64,000 nt of DNA from Adenanthera pavonina (taxonomy: Eukaryota; Streptophyta; Magnoliopsida; Fabales; Fabaceae), in NCBI GenBank assembly GCA_026686845.1, contig JAIVEN010000020.1:6227501-6291500 (forward strand). The letters run 5' to 3'. This document shows, piece by piece, positions 23,160 through 35,347 of the stretch. Each line of letters starts with the position of its first letter. Within the stretch, counting starts at the first letter, position 1. Both the position numbers and the translations under genes were made by a program. Below the pieces are notes generated by a model. It was given only the letters and a program-made list of their open reading frames with translations. It was not told the DNA's origin and searched no databases.

Positions 23160-25019
23160 GTTAGCAAGGCTGACTTCCCAAGAGAGGGGGTGAATTGGGA
23201 AGATTGAACTTTTTCTGCACAAAGTGAAGTAAGTGAAGATATCACAGTATAATGAAAACAACGTGCAAAACAGAGAAGCTGAAAAGTAGAGATAAGGAGA
23301 AGAAAACTTAGTGATTTATCCTGGTTCGGTCTATCCACTTGACCTACATCCAGTCCCACAGACACCTCTTGAGATTTATCCACTATAAAGCAAGAATTTC
23401 AACGGGCTTCTTGCTAAAACCACAGTACACGAGTATGCTCTGTTTCTGAGCTCTCTCAAACTCTCCAAGCACTTTCACTATGTGCTTCCTAGTCCCCTTG
23501 TGAATTTCCCTCACAAGTAAACCTATCTTCCAGATGAATTGTAGATTTTTTACAAAGATATAACTCTCTTGAATAGAGTAGATATGAAGGTTAAAGTACA
23601 GACAATTAAGTTGAGAGGGTAAAAGCTTTTGAGAAAAAGATTCAGTAGAAATTCGGTATTAACTAGTTTGATTCCTTTTTCACAACTTTAAATGATATTG
23701 TATTTATAGATTTAGGTCTCAAATATCCGTTAGAGACTAAATCTATCCGTTGGGGAAGTTATCCAACGGTTACTCTGAAAAACTATCTGTCTACCAACCG
23801 AATTTAATGTTTCTGACATACTGAAATTCGAATTTTGGTTGGTCAACAGACGAATTTCGAAGGAACCGAAGATTAAAGCTTCCAACGTTACAGCAAGAAG
23901 TTCGTCTGTCCATGAAGTGAAATTCAAATTTTGAAGCTTACAAAACATTTTCACAATGCGACATATGAATTTTCAAGAAGAAAGTTTTTCGGTTAAGTGT
24001 GAACAGTGTTTTTAATTTTCTACAGTGCCTTCGAAATTCGAATTTTGGAACCCCAAAATTCGTCTGTCCCTTGAATGTTTAAAGAGGCACAGTAGATTAC
24101 TTTCTTCAAAATTTGATTTTTGAAAGGGTGAAATTAGTCTGTCAGAGAGACTCTTTTCAAACTAATTTCATCATTCGAATGTTGCAAGTTCTCATCATTC
24201 GTATGTTAATATTTTACTTTAACAGACTCAAGAACTTAGCTTCTGAAATTTGAATTTTAATGTTCAAAGTTCGTCTGTCAAAAAGCAGTTTTGAGACTTA
24301 AATCATTCTTGATCTCAGATGAACTTTATCAAACTTTCAGACGAATTTCTTCTATTTTCTCAAGTTTTGTTTTGTCTGAAATTCGAATTTTGAAGACTCA
24401 AAGTTCGTCTGTTGCAAAGAAGCTTCTTTCAGACTTATATGAAAATTCGAATGTTGGAAGTTCAAAATTCGTCTGTCAGAGAGCATTTATCAAACTCAAT
24501 TTGATTTTGATTTCAGATGCATTTTATCATAGTTTCAGACGAATTTCTTTGGTTTTTACAAACTTCATTTTACTTTAAAATTCGAATTTTGAGAGTGTGA
24601 AGTTCGTCTGTTACCAGAAAGGCTTCTTTCAGACTGGATGAAAATTCAAATTTTGAACAACCAAAGTTCGTCTGACAGAAAGTCATCTCTTCAGACTTAT
24701 TCAGTTTTAGCTCGAAATTCGAATGTCCAAAGGCAAAGTTCGAATTTCAAACTTGACAGTTCAGTTTAACCTTTCAACCTTCGTCTGTTTGTGGGTGTTT
24801 TCCAAATGTTTCAAGATTTAACATAAAATCAAAGTTTGAAAACATCTTTTCTTCAAATCAAAATCTTTTACCCAATCATAGCAAAAACTAAGACTCTACA
24901 AAAGATCTTACAGCAAATACTCATAAAATCTTCACTTGAAACAGCTTTGATCTCCTTTGATATCTTCAATCCAAGCTCTTGAGTGTTGGTTTAGAATCAT
25001 CAAAACTCTTGATTCAACA
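23160..25019 (-). repeat. 3' LTR of the copia element (1860 bp)
   Basis: This LTR starts TGTTAGCAAGG and ends TTGATTCAACA on the plus strand. The U3 part (about 23720-24900) is crowded with AAATTCGAATTT and GTTCGTCTGT motifs. A TATA-like CTATAAATAC lies near 23699-23708 on the minus strand. Confidence 0.93.
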
Positions 25020-25036
25020 TTCTCCCCCTTTTTGAT
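25020..25036 (-). other. Polypurine tract of the copia element
   Basis: The minus strand reads AAAAAGGGGGAGAA directly before the 3' LTR. Confidence 0.8.
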
Positions 25037-25282
25037 GATGACAAAACAACTCACAAACTGGATTAGTACTTGGGTTTGCTTTCACAAACTCCCCCTCAAT
25101 ATATGCATAAGATATCAAATCAGCAGAGTAAGTGAAGAGATTTAAGGCACAAAATATTGCAACAAAGGGATCCATTCATTTAATCAAGAGTTGCTTGTAC
25201 AAAACAAATTAACCAAAGTTCAAACATCAATTTCAAAACAAGAACACAAAATACAACAAGAGGACTTAAGCCTAATCTCTAA

Positions 25283-27472
25283 TCATTTCTTCTTGGACTT
25301 GGTCTTCTTGCTGTAGGATTTCCCTTTCCCTTTCCCAGATTGCTCAGCAGTAGGAGGCTTTCCAGTTTGCCTAGACTTCTCCCCCTTTTTGGCATCATCA
25401 GGAAGGCCAACAAAATCAGCTGGAGGAGGAATCTGAGAGACAGGAATAGCATGAAGTGGCATAAGAGCAAAGGGAATATCAGGCTGAACAGGTGCAGGAG
25501 GCTCAGCAGTCTCAGGACTAGGTTCTTCATCTTCATCATCATTAGAGACCACAAGCAGCTCTTGCATTTCCTGTCTGGTTAGAGCTAGCCGAGCTCTCTG
25601 TTCCTCTGAGAGCCCATAAGCTGCAAGAGAAGGAGAGGCTGGTTCAGGAGGAGGAAACATTTCTTCCAGCCTTCTCCTCTGAGCTTCCAGTAGAGCATTG
25701 TGAGCAATGGCAATATAGTCAACAACAGGTACAAGGCTCCTTTCTTCATTGCTCACATCTTCTTGCATAGAGGAGGTTGAAATGGCTGCAATCAGTCTTT
25801 CAACTTGCTCAGATTCTTGTATTGACAGAATTGAACCCTGAGCATCCTCTTGCATAGGCTCATGAGGGCTTGTTGCTTGGAGACTGACTTCTTCCAATCC
25901 ATAGTCCAGGGGTGGACCAGGACTAGGTGTTCTCATTGTACCAGCACCATCATTATCATGGTCAGAGGAGGCAATTTTGAAGGGACTTGGAGGCACAGGG
26001 GATGGAGACAGAGTAGGCTCAGGGATACCAGGCTGAGGTGGAGCTGAAGTGGTAGGAATTGCATTTCTAATCTCTTCATAGGCATCAGCCACCACCTTTA
26101 TATTCACAGCCAACTGATGGATCTGATCTTGTAGATAAGCAAATTTGGCATTTTGCTCATCTCTAATACTGAGAATGAGTGATGACAGACTGTCAAACAA
26201 CTCAGTGATCTTTGTTTGCTTGGCCTGTGAAGAGGTAGTGGAAGGAGGGTGAGTAGGCCTGGAGGGAGATGGAATAGGCTGAGAAGGCTGAGGTACAGAT
26301 CTGTCAGGGGCCTCAGAAGTGCCTTCTTGTTGGAGGGATGCATCTGCAACAAAGAACAAGTCTTCAGATTTTCCTACTCCCTTTCCAACCCATCGTCCTT
26401 CATCTTTTTCAATCCCCATTCTTTGCAGTTCTTCCTCTTTGAATGCCTCAGTGAGTTTCCCTTTCCCCTTTTCAATGTGCTGAATCCTAGCATGCTGCAG
26501 GATTCTTGAAATAATTGCTACATAGGGGAGTGTGGAATCTTTCCTCTGATCCCTTGCCTTTATCATATGCTAAAGAATGATATGACCCATATTGATCAGC
26601 TTCCCACGTATAATGGCAGTCATCACATGAGCCTCTGCCCTTGTTATCAAGTTGAAGCTGCCACCCTTGTTGAATATGATCCTGGACACTATGTAGTGCA
26701 AGATCCTTACTTGTACACTGAGGTCTGTGGGCTTCAACTGGTTTATCGTAGGCCTGTTCTCTCTTCTTCTGAATAGGGTATCCAAGATGGTGCTCTCTTT
26801 GTAGTTCAGAAAAGATCCACCTTCTTCATGAGCTATACTTGCCTCATCCATATATCCAGAGGCTGTGATGTCAATTTTCAGCCCATCTTGTCCTGGGATT
26901 TCCAGCACCTCATTGATTGTTTCATCAGCAAGCCAAATGGTCCTTGATCTCAAGGTGACCTCCCATGTCCTTTTCTTGCTGTTATATTGAAGAGAGGCAT
27001 ACCAAGTCTTCACTACCTCATCATCATATTTTTCAGCAATTTCCAACAGATTTCTATATTTTATCAACCATATTGCAGCATCAAAGTTGTTGGATATCAG
27101 AAATTGTTCCATATTTACACAGTGAGGCTTGATTACCTTTTTGTTAGAAAACTTGGTAGTGTACTCTTCTTGAATCTCAGGAGTGCTCCACAGTGGCAGT
27201 GTAGTCAATTCGAACTCTCCAGATTCAGTACTAGAAGAAGCAGAAGCAGAAGCAGGAGCAGGGATAGAAGGTTCAGCACTTTTTGAAGAGGAGGGTCCAG
27301 TTTTCTGAGATTCTTCTTTGGATGAAGATTTCTGGCGTTTAGAAGGAGTAGCTTTACTGGGTTCGGCCTTTCTTTTTTATTTCTCTCCTTCTTTAGTAGC
27401 ATATTGAGATTTTACATTCCTCTTTGGATGGGCCACAGCTTTTCCTGTTCCAGTAATTTTGACTCTTGCCAT
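25283..27472 (-). pseudogene. Third ORF (env-like) of the copia element, two in-frame stops
   Basis: The ATG at 27472 (MARVKITGTGKAVAHPKRN) opens one frame of 730 codons to 25283. It is broken by TAA at 27377-27379 and TAG at 26570-26572. A basic, Ser-rich start is followed by a conserved globular region (27208-26570; VNMEQFLISNNFDAAIWLI..., KTWYASLQYNSKKRTWEVTL, IFNKGGSFNLITRAEAHVM) like the plant transposon protein found after pol in SIRE-type elements. Next are a Pro-rich stretch, a helical coiled-coil-like segment (TELFDSLSSLILSIRDEQNAKFAYLQDQIHQL), acidic Glu/Pro-rich sequence and a Lys-rich tail. I see no clear signal peptide or membrane span, so env-like rests on position and family, not on visible envelope features. 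Confidence 0.75.
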
Positions 27473-28470
27473 TTCTCGGTTGAATGATGCAGAATGTGGT
27501 TAAGGATAGGTTTATGGGATGCGATTGGAAGTTTAAATGGTGAAGAATGACGATTTTTGGATAGGAGTTAAGAGGATTGAAGAAAGAATCAGAACAAACT
27601 TAGAGAGGTTACAGATAGGGTTGCGTCTGTTCTTTGGAGAACCGTCGCATTTAACGTATGTAACCGTCTGACAGACAAATTTTGAGGGGTCAAAATTTGA
27701 ATTTCAGGCAGTTACAAGTTAAATCGTTCAGCATAGCTTACTGACAGACGAATTTTCATCTTGAAAGTTCGTCTGACAATGGCTTGACACAAGCAATACA
27801 TACACAACAGACGAATTTTGTTCCATCAAAATTCGAATTTTGAAAAGAAAAAGGCAGGCATTAAACAAACCATCAATCAACAGACGAATTAAGCATGCAG
27901 ACCTTCATCTTTCAAGCATTCAATCATCAAGAGCATAATTCAACAGACAAATTTTGAACTGAAACTTCAAATTTTTCAACTTTTGTAAATATTGTCCAAC
28001 ATTCGTATGATTAGGAGTTAACATTGGTATGACAGTAATGGACAATCATAACTATGAAATTTTTGTTTTTGAAAATTTGAACTTTCAAGCTTCAACAGAC
28101 GAATTTCGAGGCATTAACGAGAACTGTTCCAAGGCATAACAGGCCAAAGTTCGTCTGTTGGTCATCCAAAATTCGAATGTTGGCCACGTTGACCAGTTCA
28201 AAAACACAGATTATCAATGAAATTCATCTAGCAATCAAACAACATATAAGTTTCGACTTTAAAAGCTTACAGAATGGATCCAGAACTTAGAATAATTGTC
28301 ATTCACTTCACTCTCTGGTTATTCCAATCTGGAGTGCTCCAATCTTTCAAACTTTTAGCCTTTGTTTTTCACAAGGAGCACCTGCAGCTACAATAAAACA
28401 TACTCCGATGCTCAAGTTAGAATTAATTCTAATATTGAAAATTCTAAAGACAGAATTGCACAGAAATGAC
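27473..28470 (-). other. Non-coding spacer between pol and ORF3 of the copia element
   Basis: About 1 kb without an ORF. From about 27660 to 28190 it carries the same AAATTCGAATTTT and CAGACGAATTTT/GTTCGTCTG motifs that fill the LTR U3, although it lies outside the LTRs. In SIRE-type elements this position could hold a promoter or splice signals for the downstream ORF; none was identified. Confidence 0.5.
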
Positions 28471-31400
28471 TTACAATTCATTGGGATTTACCATTCTCAA
28501 TTCTCTCCTTATTTTGCAATGCCTGTCTTCTGATAGAGGTTTTGTGAGTATATCAGCAAGTTGATCCTCTGTTGGGATGTATTCCAGCTTAACTTCTCCT
28601 TTTAGAACGTGATCCCTTATGAAGTGATGCCTAACCTCAATGTGTTTTGTCCTTGAGTGCATGACAGGATTCTTGGTAATGTTTATGGCACTTTGGTTAT
28701 CACACATGATTGTTATCTCTTTTATTTTAACCTTTAGATCTTCAAGCTGCTGTTTCATCCAGATGATTTGGGCACAACAGCTTCCAGCTGCAACATACTC
28801 AGCTTCTGCAGTGGATAAGGCCACACTGTTTTGCTTTTTGCTGAACCATGAAACCAGGGATCCTCCAAGAAACTGACAAGTTCCACTTGTACTTTTTCTG
28901 TTAGTTTTGGATCCTGCAAAATCAGCATCAGTGTACCCTTTGAGATCTTCTCCATTGCCTTTTGGATACCAAAGACCCATCTGTGATGTTCCAATAAGAT
29001 ATCTAAAAATTCTTTTCACAGCTGTTGCATGGGTTTCTTTGGGGCATGATTGGAACCTTGCACACATGTAGACACTGAACATAATGCCAGGTCTGCTGGC
29101 AATTAGATACAGCATGGATCCAATCATTCTTCTGTACTGAGTAATGTCAAACATCTTCTCATTTTCATCCATGTCTAGTTTGGTTGCAGTAGCCATAGGT
29201 GTTCCCATTGGCTTAGCATTCTCCATTCCAAACTTCTTTAACAGCTCTTTTAGATACTTGGATTGACTGAGAAAGATACCATCATTAAGCTGTCTGATTT
29301 GCAATCCAAGGAAGAAATTGAGTTCACCCATCATAGACATCTCGAATTCTCCCTGCATTAACTTAGAAAATTCCTTGCAAAGAGTTTCATTAGTAGCACC
29401 GAAAATAATATCATCAACATAGATTTGGACAATTAGTAAGTCTTTATTCTCTTTCTTAGTAAATAAAGTTGTGTCAACTTTGCCTCTGTTAAACCCTTTT
29501 TCAGTCAGAAAATTGCTCAATCTTTCATACCATACTCTGGGAGCTTGTTTTAATCCATAAAGAGATTTCTTCAGTTTATAGACATGGTTTGGTTTTGTAG
29601 AATCCTCAAAACCTGGAGGTTGATCTACATAAACCTCTTCCATGATATATCCATTCAGAAAAGCACTCTTTACATCCAATTGATATAGCAAAATATTTTT
29701 CATGCATGCATAAGCTAGTAGAATTCTTATAGCTTCTAATCTGGCTACTGGTGCAAAGGTTTCTTCAAAATCAATACCTTCTTCTTGATTATACCCTTTA
29801 GCAACTAATCTAGCTTTATTTCTGATTATAATTCCAGATTCATCAAGTTTGTTTCTGAAAACCCATTTGGTACCAATAACAGGATGATTTGTGGGTCTAG
29901 GTACTAAATCCCAAACTTGATTTCTTTCAAATTGATTTAATTCATCTTGCATAGCCAAAATCCAGTAATCATCAGATAAGGCTTCTTCAGTACATTTGGG
30001 TTCAATTTGAGAAATGAAAGCACAGTTGAGCATCTGTTCCCTTAACTGTTTTCTGGTTTTGACTTTCTCTTGAACATTCCCTATTACTTGATCAACAGGA
30101 TGATTTCTTTGATATCTCCAAGCTCTAGGGAGTTCTTGAGATGTTTCTTCATTATTTTCTTCATCAAACTCTTGCTCCTGGATATCTTCCTCAATGTTAA
30201 CAGATTCAGATATCTTTGGAGATTCAGTTTTACTTTTATCAGAAATGCCCAGTTTTTCAAAATTGAAACCAAGATCATCCACATTGGTAACATGTTTTGA
30301 AACAGTTTCATTTTCAATGAAAACCACATGCACGGATTCTTCTATTGCATTTGATCCTTTATTAAAAACTCTATAAGCCTTACTCCTACTAGAATAGCCC
30401 AGAAATATACCTTCATCGGATTTGGCATCAAATTTACCTAGGTTTTCTTTGCCATTGTTGTGAATGAAGCATTTGCACCCGAACACATGGAGGTGTGACA
30501 GATTTGACTTTCTTCCCTTATACAGCTCATATGGAGTCTTCCCAAGGATTGGTCTGATGTAGGCTCGGTTAATGATGTAACTTGCTGTATTTACAGCATC
30601 AGCCCAGAACACTTGAGAGAGCTCCTTCTCATTCAGCATAGCTCTAGCCATCTCTCAAATGGTTCTGTTTTTTCTTTCTACCACTCCATTTTGTTGAGGA
30701 GTTCTTGGTGCTGAGAAGTTGTGGTCAATCCCATGCTCATTGCAGTACTCCAGGAAGTATGCATTTTCATATTCTCCTCCATGGTCTGACCTGATAGATA
30801 CAATAGAAATACCTTTCTCATTTTGCACTTTCTTAGCTAAGGTTACAAATGCATCGAAGGTATCACTTTTAGAAGAAAGGAATAATGTCCAAGTAAATCT
30901 AGAATAATCATCAACAATTACAAGCACATACAGATTACCACCTAGACTCTTTACCCTAGAAGGTCCGATTAAGTCCATATGCAACAATTCAAGTGGTCTC
31001 GTTGTGGTAACTATGTTTTTGGATTTGAAGGATGATTTAGTTTGTTTTCCTCTTAGGCACGCATCACATTCTTTATCCTTTTCAAAAGATATTTTTGGTA
31101 GACCAGTTACTAGCTCATTTTTAATCAGTTTAGACAGTTGATTCATGTTCACATGAGCTAACCTTCTATGCCATAGCCAACTATCATTATTCTGACTGAT
31201 TAAGCATACATAATCTAAAGGAGGAAGTTCATCAAGGTCAATAGTATAGCAGTTACCATCCCTTTGAGCCTTGAGGATTACTCTGTGATCACTTTTTCTG
31301 ATGACCAGGCAAAACTTTGAGTCAAACAGCACCCAGTTTCCTTTGTCACAAGTCTGACTCACGCTTAGCAAGTTGTGGTTGAGGCCAATCACAAACAGTA

Positions 31401-31602
31401 CCTCTTCAATGGATGTTTCAGGATTTTTGCCCACAATGCCAATACCAACAATTTTATCATATTGATCACCTCCAAAGGTCACCTTTCCTCCTTTCTTGTC
31501 TCTAAGGGTGATGAACTTCTCCTTATCACCAGTCATGTGACTTGAGCAGGCACTGTCCATATACCATTTGTTGCTTTTCTTAGCTTTGAGACAGACCTGC
31601 AA
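28471..31602 (-). pseudogene. pol of the copia element (protease, integrase, RT, RNase H), one premature stop
   Basis: A single frame from about 31602 to 28471 is broken once by TGA at 30655-30657. Protease: NKWYMDSACSSHMTGD. Integrase: zinc finger WHRRLAHVN...CDACLRGKQ; core LLHMDLIGP, RSDHGGEYEN and PQQNGVVERKNRT, supplying D, D and E. RT: WVFRNKLDESG, RLVAKGYNQEEGIDFEETF, LDVKSAFLNG, the catalytic YVDDIIFG, and SLYGLKQAPR. RNase H: GYTDADFAG, STAEAEYVA, CDNQSAI, HIEVRHHFIRD. All catalytic residues checked by eye are present. The stop falls in integrase after NRTI and is compatible with a single C-to-T change. Pol is not in the frame of gag; the switch lies just after the gag stop at 31611. 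Confidence 0.92.
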
Positions 31603-31610
31603 AACAATGT

Positions 31611-33413
31611 TTATATTTTCCTTTTAGGTACCCACATTTGCTTGGGTCCTTTTTGGTTAGTAGATCTTTCCCTAGATGCAGATGCAACTCTGGGAACCCA
31701 TTCAACTTTCCTGCTAAGTCCATTTTTCTTTAAAATACAGGAACTGGAAATGTGTCCCTTTTTGTTGCAGAAATGACAGGTAGTGAAGGGACTACTAGAT
31801 TGAGAGGCAGGAAGAAAACAATGCAGATAATACTTCTGTTTAGCTTGCCTTGGTTGATTATATGTTTCAATGTGAGGTGATGCATTAACTTTCTTTTTAT
31901 TGTTCTTAGCATGCACAAAATATCTCATATATGCATTCTGATTTTTCTTCCTAATCTTTTCCTTGACAGCACATGGATCATAGCCAAGACCAGTCTTTCC
32001 TTGTGATATTCTTTGGCTCCCCATCAAGGCAAACAACATGTCTTTACCTCTGGTGAGCCTAGACATGCTTTTAACTAAATAATCATTAGTTTGTTTAAGT
32101 TCAGTGCATGAAGAACAGCAAACAGATTCACCAGCAGGTAAAGAAGTAATTTCAAAAACTGTGTTTTGAGATTCCAGCTTATTTATCTTCTTCTTTGCCA
32201 GTTTTAGTTCTTTAGCAACTTTAATGAATTCATCATGAAGCTCATGAAATGCATTCAGTAATTCAGAATAGGAAGGTTCATATTCATATACCTCTTCTTC
32301 CTGATCACTGCTGCATGAAGGTATGGCTTCTTCAGAAGCAAGTGCCATCAGATAAATATTGGCAATCTCTTCCTCATCTTCTTCTTCTTCATCTGAGCTG
32401 TTGCCCCATATAGAAGAGATGTAGGCTTTCTTCTTTTTCCCTTTGTCAGCAGCTTTCTTTTCTTTTTCTTGCTTCTTGAGGAATTGGGGGCAGTCCCATT
32501 TTATGTTTCCTTGCTTCTTGCACTCATAGCAAGTTACAGGTTCTTTTGCCTCCTTCTTGCTTTCTCCAGCAGCTCCCTTTTTGAAGAATCTCTTATTTTT
32601 CTTCTTGCTGTAGAATCTGCCAAATTTTCTGACCATCATAGCCAGAGTTTCCTCATCCAGCTCATCTCCTTCGTCAGATTCTTCTTCCTTTTCATTAGCA
32701 GCTTTGAGGGTAAGGCCTTTCTTCTTTCTGTCCAGCCCAGCTTCCTTGAGTGCTTTGATTTTTCCTTCATATTCTTCAAGGCTGCCGAAGAGAGCTGTGA
32801 TAGAAGCCATTGATTCTCCTCTGGCCTCTTCTATTGCTGTCACCTTGGGCTGCCATTCTATAGGGAGAACTCTGAGTATCTTTCTTACTTTCTCAGACTG
32901 AGTGTATTCCTTTCCCAGGCTCTTCAGTTGATTTACAATAAGAGTGAATCTCTTTTGGAGCTCCTTTACAATTTCTCCTTCAGCCATTCTGAAGCTTTCA
33001 TACTCTCCAATGCACGTGTTTAGTCTGTTCTCCCTAACTCCAGATGTTCCTTCATGTGCAATCTGCAGAGTATCCCACATTCCTTTTGCAGTGGTGCATT
33101 GTGAGACTCTGTAGAATTCATCCTAGTTCATGGCACTAACTAAACAATGCTTTGCTTTGAAATTCAGTAGGACTCTCCTTCTGTCTTCGTCATTTCATTC
33201 TGGTTCCTGCTTTTCTTTGTGTCTTCCATCTTCAGTTAGAGCCATTGGGACGAAATCTCCTTTTTCAATGACTGACCAGATGTCAAGATCAATTGATTGG
33301 AGGTAGATCTGCATTCTCATCTTCCAGTACCCATAATACTCTCCACTGAAGCCTGGTGGTCTGTTAGTGTTGTTCCCTTCAGGAAGTATACTCTCTCCAA
33401 AGCCAGCCATCAT
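31611..33413 (-). pseudogene. gag of the copia element, two premature stops
   Basis: The ATG at 33413 (MMAGFGESILPEG) starts a 601-codon frame ending at 31611. It is broken by TGA at 33195-33197 and TAG near 33125. It holds a copia gag core (PPGFSGEYYGYWKMRMQIYL..., GMWDTLQIAHEGTSGVRENRL, KEYTQSEKVRKILRVLPIEWQPKVTAI). A zinc knuckle, CYECKKQGNIKWDC, has Asn where His is expected. An acidic/Lys-rich region follows, then a second, canonical knuckle, CHFCNKKGHISSSC. Both stops can arise by one G-to-A or C-to-T change. Confidence 0.88.
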
Positions 33414-33450
33414 AATTCCTGGACTGTGAGTTCCTTTGAATGGGAATCCG

Positions 33451-33463
33451 GGCTCTGATACCA
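33451..33463 (-). other. Primer binding site of the copia element, initiator tRNA-Met type
   Basis: The minus strand reads TGGTATCAGAGCC two bases inside the 5' LTR. It is the same primer site and spacing as in the TRIM-like element. Confidence 0.9.
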
Positions 33464-33465
33464 CT

Positions 33466-35347
33466 TGTTAGCAAGGCTGACTTCCCAAGAGGGGGTGAAT
33501 TGGGAAGATTGAACTTTTTCTGCACAAAGTGAAGTAAGTGAAGATATTACAGTATAATGAAAATAACGTGTAAAACAGAGCAAGCTGAAAAGTAGAGATA
33601 AGGAGAAGAAAACTCAGTGATTTATCCTGGTTCGGTCTATCCACTTGACCTATATCCAGTCCCCTAGACACCTCTTGAGATTTATCCACTATACAGCAAG
33701 AATTTCAACGGGCTTCTTGCTAAAGCCACAGTACACGAGTATGCTCTGTTTTTGAGCTCTCTCAAACTCTCCAAGCACTTTCACTATGTGCTTCCCAGTC
33801 CCCTTGTGAATTCCCCTCACAAGTAAACCTATCTTCCAGATGAAGAGTAGATTATTTACAAAGATATAACTCTCTTGAATAGAGTAGATATGAAGGTTAA
33901 AGTACAGACAATGAAGTTGAGAGGGTAAAAGCTTTTGAGAAAAAGATTCAGCAGAAATTCGATATTAACTAGTTTGATTCCTTTTTCACAACTTCAAATG
34001 ATGTTGTATTTATAGATTTAGGTCTCAAATATCCGTTAGAGACTAAATCTATCCGTTGGGGAAGTTATCCAACGATTACTTTGAAAAACTATCCGTTTAC
34101 CAACCACATTTAATGTTTCTGACATACTGAAATTTGAATTTTGGTTGGTCAACAGACGAATTTCGAAGGAACCGAAGATTAAAGTTTCCAACGTTACAGC
34201 ACAAAGTTCGTCTGTCCATGAAGTGAAATTCGAATTTTGAAGCTTACAAAACATTTTCACAATGTGACATACGAATTTTCAAGAAGAAAGTTTTTCGGTT
34301 AAGTGTGAACAGTGTTTTTAATTTTCTACAGTGCCTTCAAAATTCAAATTTTGGAACCCCAAAATTCGAATTTTGGAACCCCAAAATTCGTCTGTCCCTT
34401 GAACGTTTAAAGAGGCACAGTAGATTACTTTCTTCGAAATTTGATTTTTGAAAGGGTGAAATTAGTCTGTCAGAGAGACTCTTTTCAAACTAATTTCATC
34501 ATTCGAATGTTGCAAGTTCTCATCATTCGTATGTTAATATTTTACTTTAATAGACTCAAGAACTTAGCTTCTGAAATTCGAATTTTAATGTTCAAAGTTC
34601 GTCTGTCAAAAAGCAGTTTTGAGACTTAAATCATTCTTGATCTCAGATGAACTTTATCAAACTTTCAGACGAATTTCTTCTATTTTCTCAAGTTTTGTTT
34701 TGTCTGAAATTCGAATTTTGAAGACTCAAAGTTCGTCTGTTGCAAAGAAGCTTCTTTCAGACTTATATGAAAATTCGAATGTTGGAAGTTCAAAATTCGT
34801 CTGTCAGAGAGCATTTATCAAACTCAATTTGATTTTGATTTCAGATGCATTTTATCATAGTTTCAGACGAATTTCTTTGGTTTTCACAAACTTTATTTTA
34901 CTTTAAAATTCGAATTTTGAGAGTGTGAAGTTCGTCTGTTACCAGAAAGGCTTCTTTCAGAATGGATGAAAATTCAAATTTTGAACAACCAAAGTTCGTC
35001 TGACAGAGAGTCATCTCTTCAGACTTATTCAGTTTTAGCTCGAAATTCGAATGTCCAAAGGCAAAGTTCGAATTTCAAACTTGACAGTTCAGTTTAAACT
35101 TTCAACCTTCGTCTGTTTGTGGGTGTTTTCCAAATGTTTCAAGATTTAACATAAAATCAAAGTTTGAAAACATCTTTTCTTCAAATCAAAATCTTTTACC
35201 CAATCATAGTAAAAACTAAGACTCTACAAAAGATCTAACAGCAAATACTCATAAAATCTTCACTTGAAACAGCTTTGATCTCCTTTGATATCTTCAATCC
35301 AAGCTCTTGAGTGTTGGTTTAGAATCATCAAAACTCTTGATTCAACA
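33466..35347 (-). repeat. 5' LTR of the copia element (1882 bp)
   Basis: It closely matches 23160-25019. A 22-bp tandem duplication around 34345-34390 accounts for nearly all of its extra length. It contains the repeated TTCGAA/TTCGTCTG motif pairs in U3. Confidence 0.93.
34006..34015 (-). promoter_or_regulatory. TATA box in the copia 5' LTR
   Basis: CTATAAATAC on the minus strand lies about 1.33 kb into the LTR in element orientation. This places U3 at about 34030-35347, with R-U5 below it. Confidence 0.6.

Larger units (their letters stand above)
23160..35347 (-). mobile_element. Ty1/copia LTR retrotransposon (SIRE/Maximus type), 12.2 kb, nested in the gypsy 5' LTR
   Basis: Long LTRs (1860 and 1882 bp) with TG...CA ends flank a gag-pol-ORF3 interior on the minus strand. 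TATTA is duplicated exactly at both sides (23155-23159 and 35348-35352). The intact gypsy LTR at 14355-14359 shows the empty site, in the string GACTATTATCCACC. The protease-integrase-RT-RNase H order in pol is copia. The large size, initiator-Met primer site and a long ORF between pol and the 3' LTR are features of the SIRE/Maximus lineage with an env-like gene. A few stops break gag, pol and ORF3, so the copy is not autonomous now, but decay is light. Confidence 0.93.

Noticed and set aside
32469..32813. 114-codon plus-strand hydrophobic frame resembling a membrane protein
   Set aside because: It is the complement of the Lys/Glu-rich part of copia gag; such reversals give false membrane proteins.
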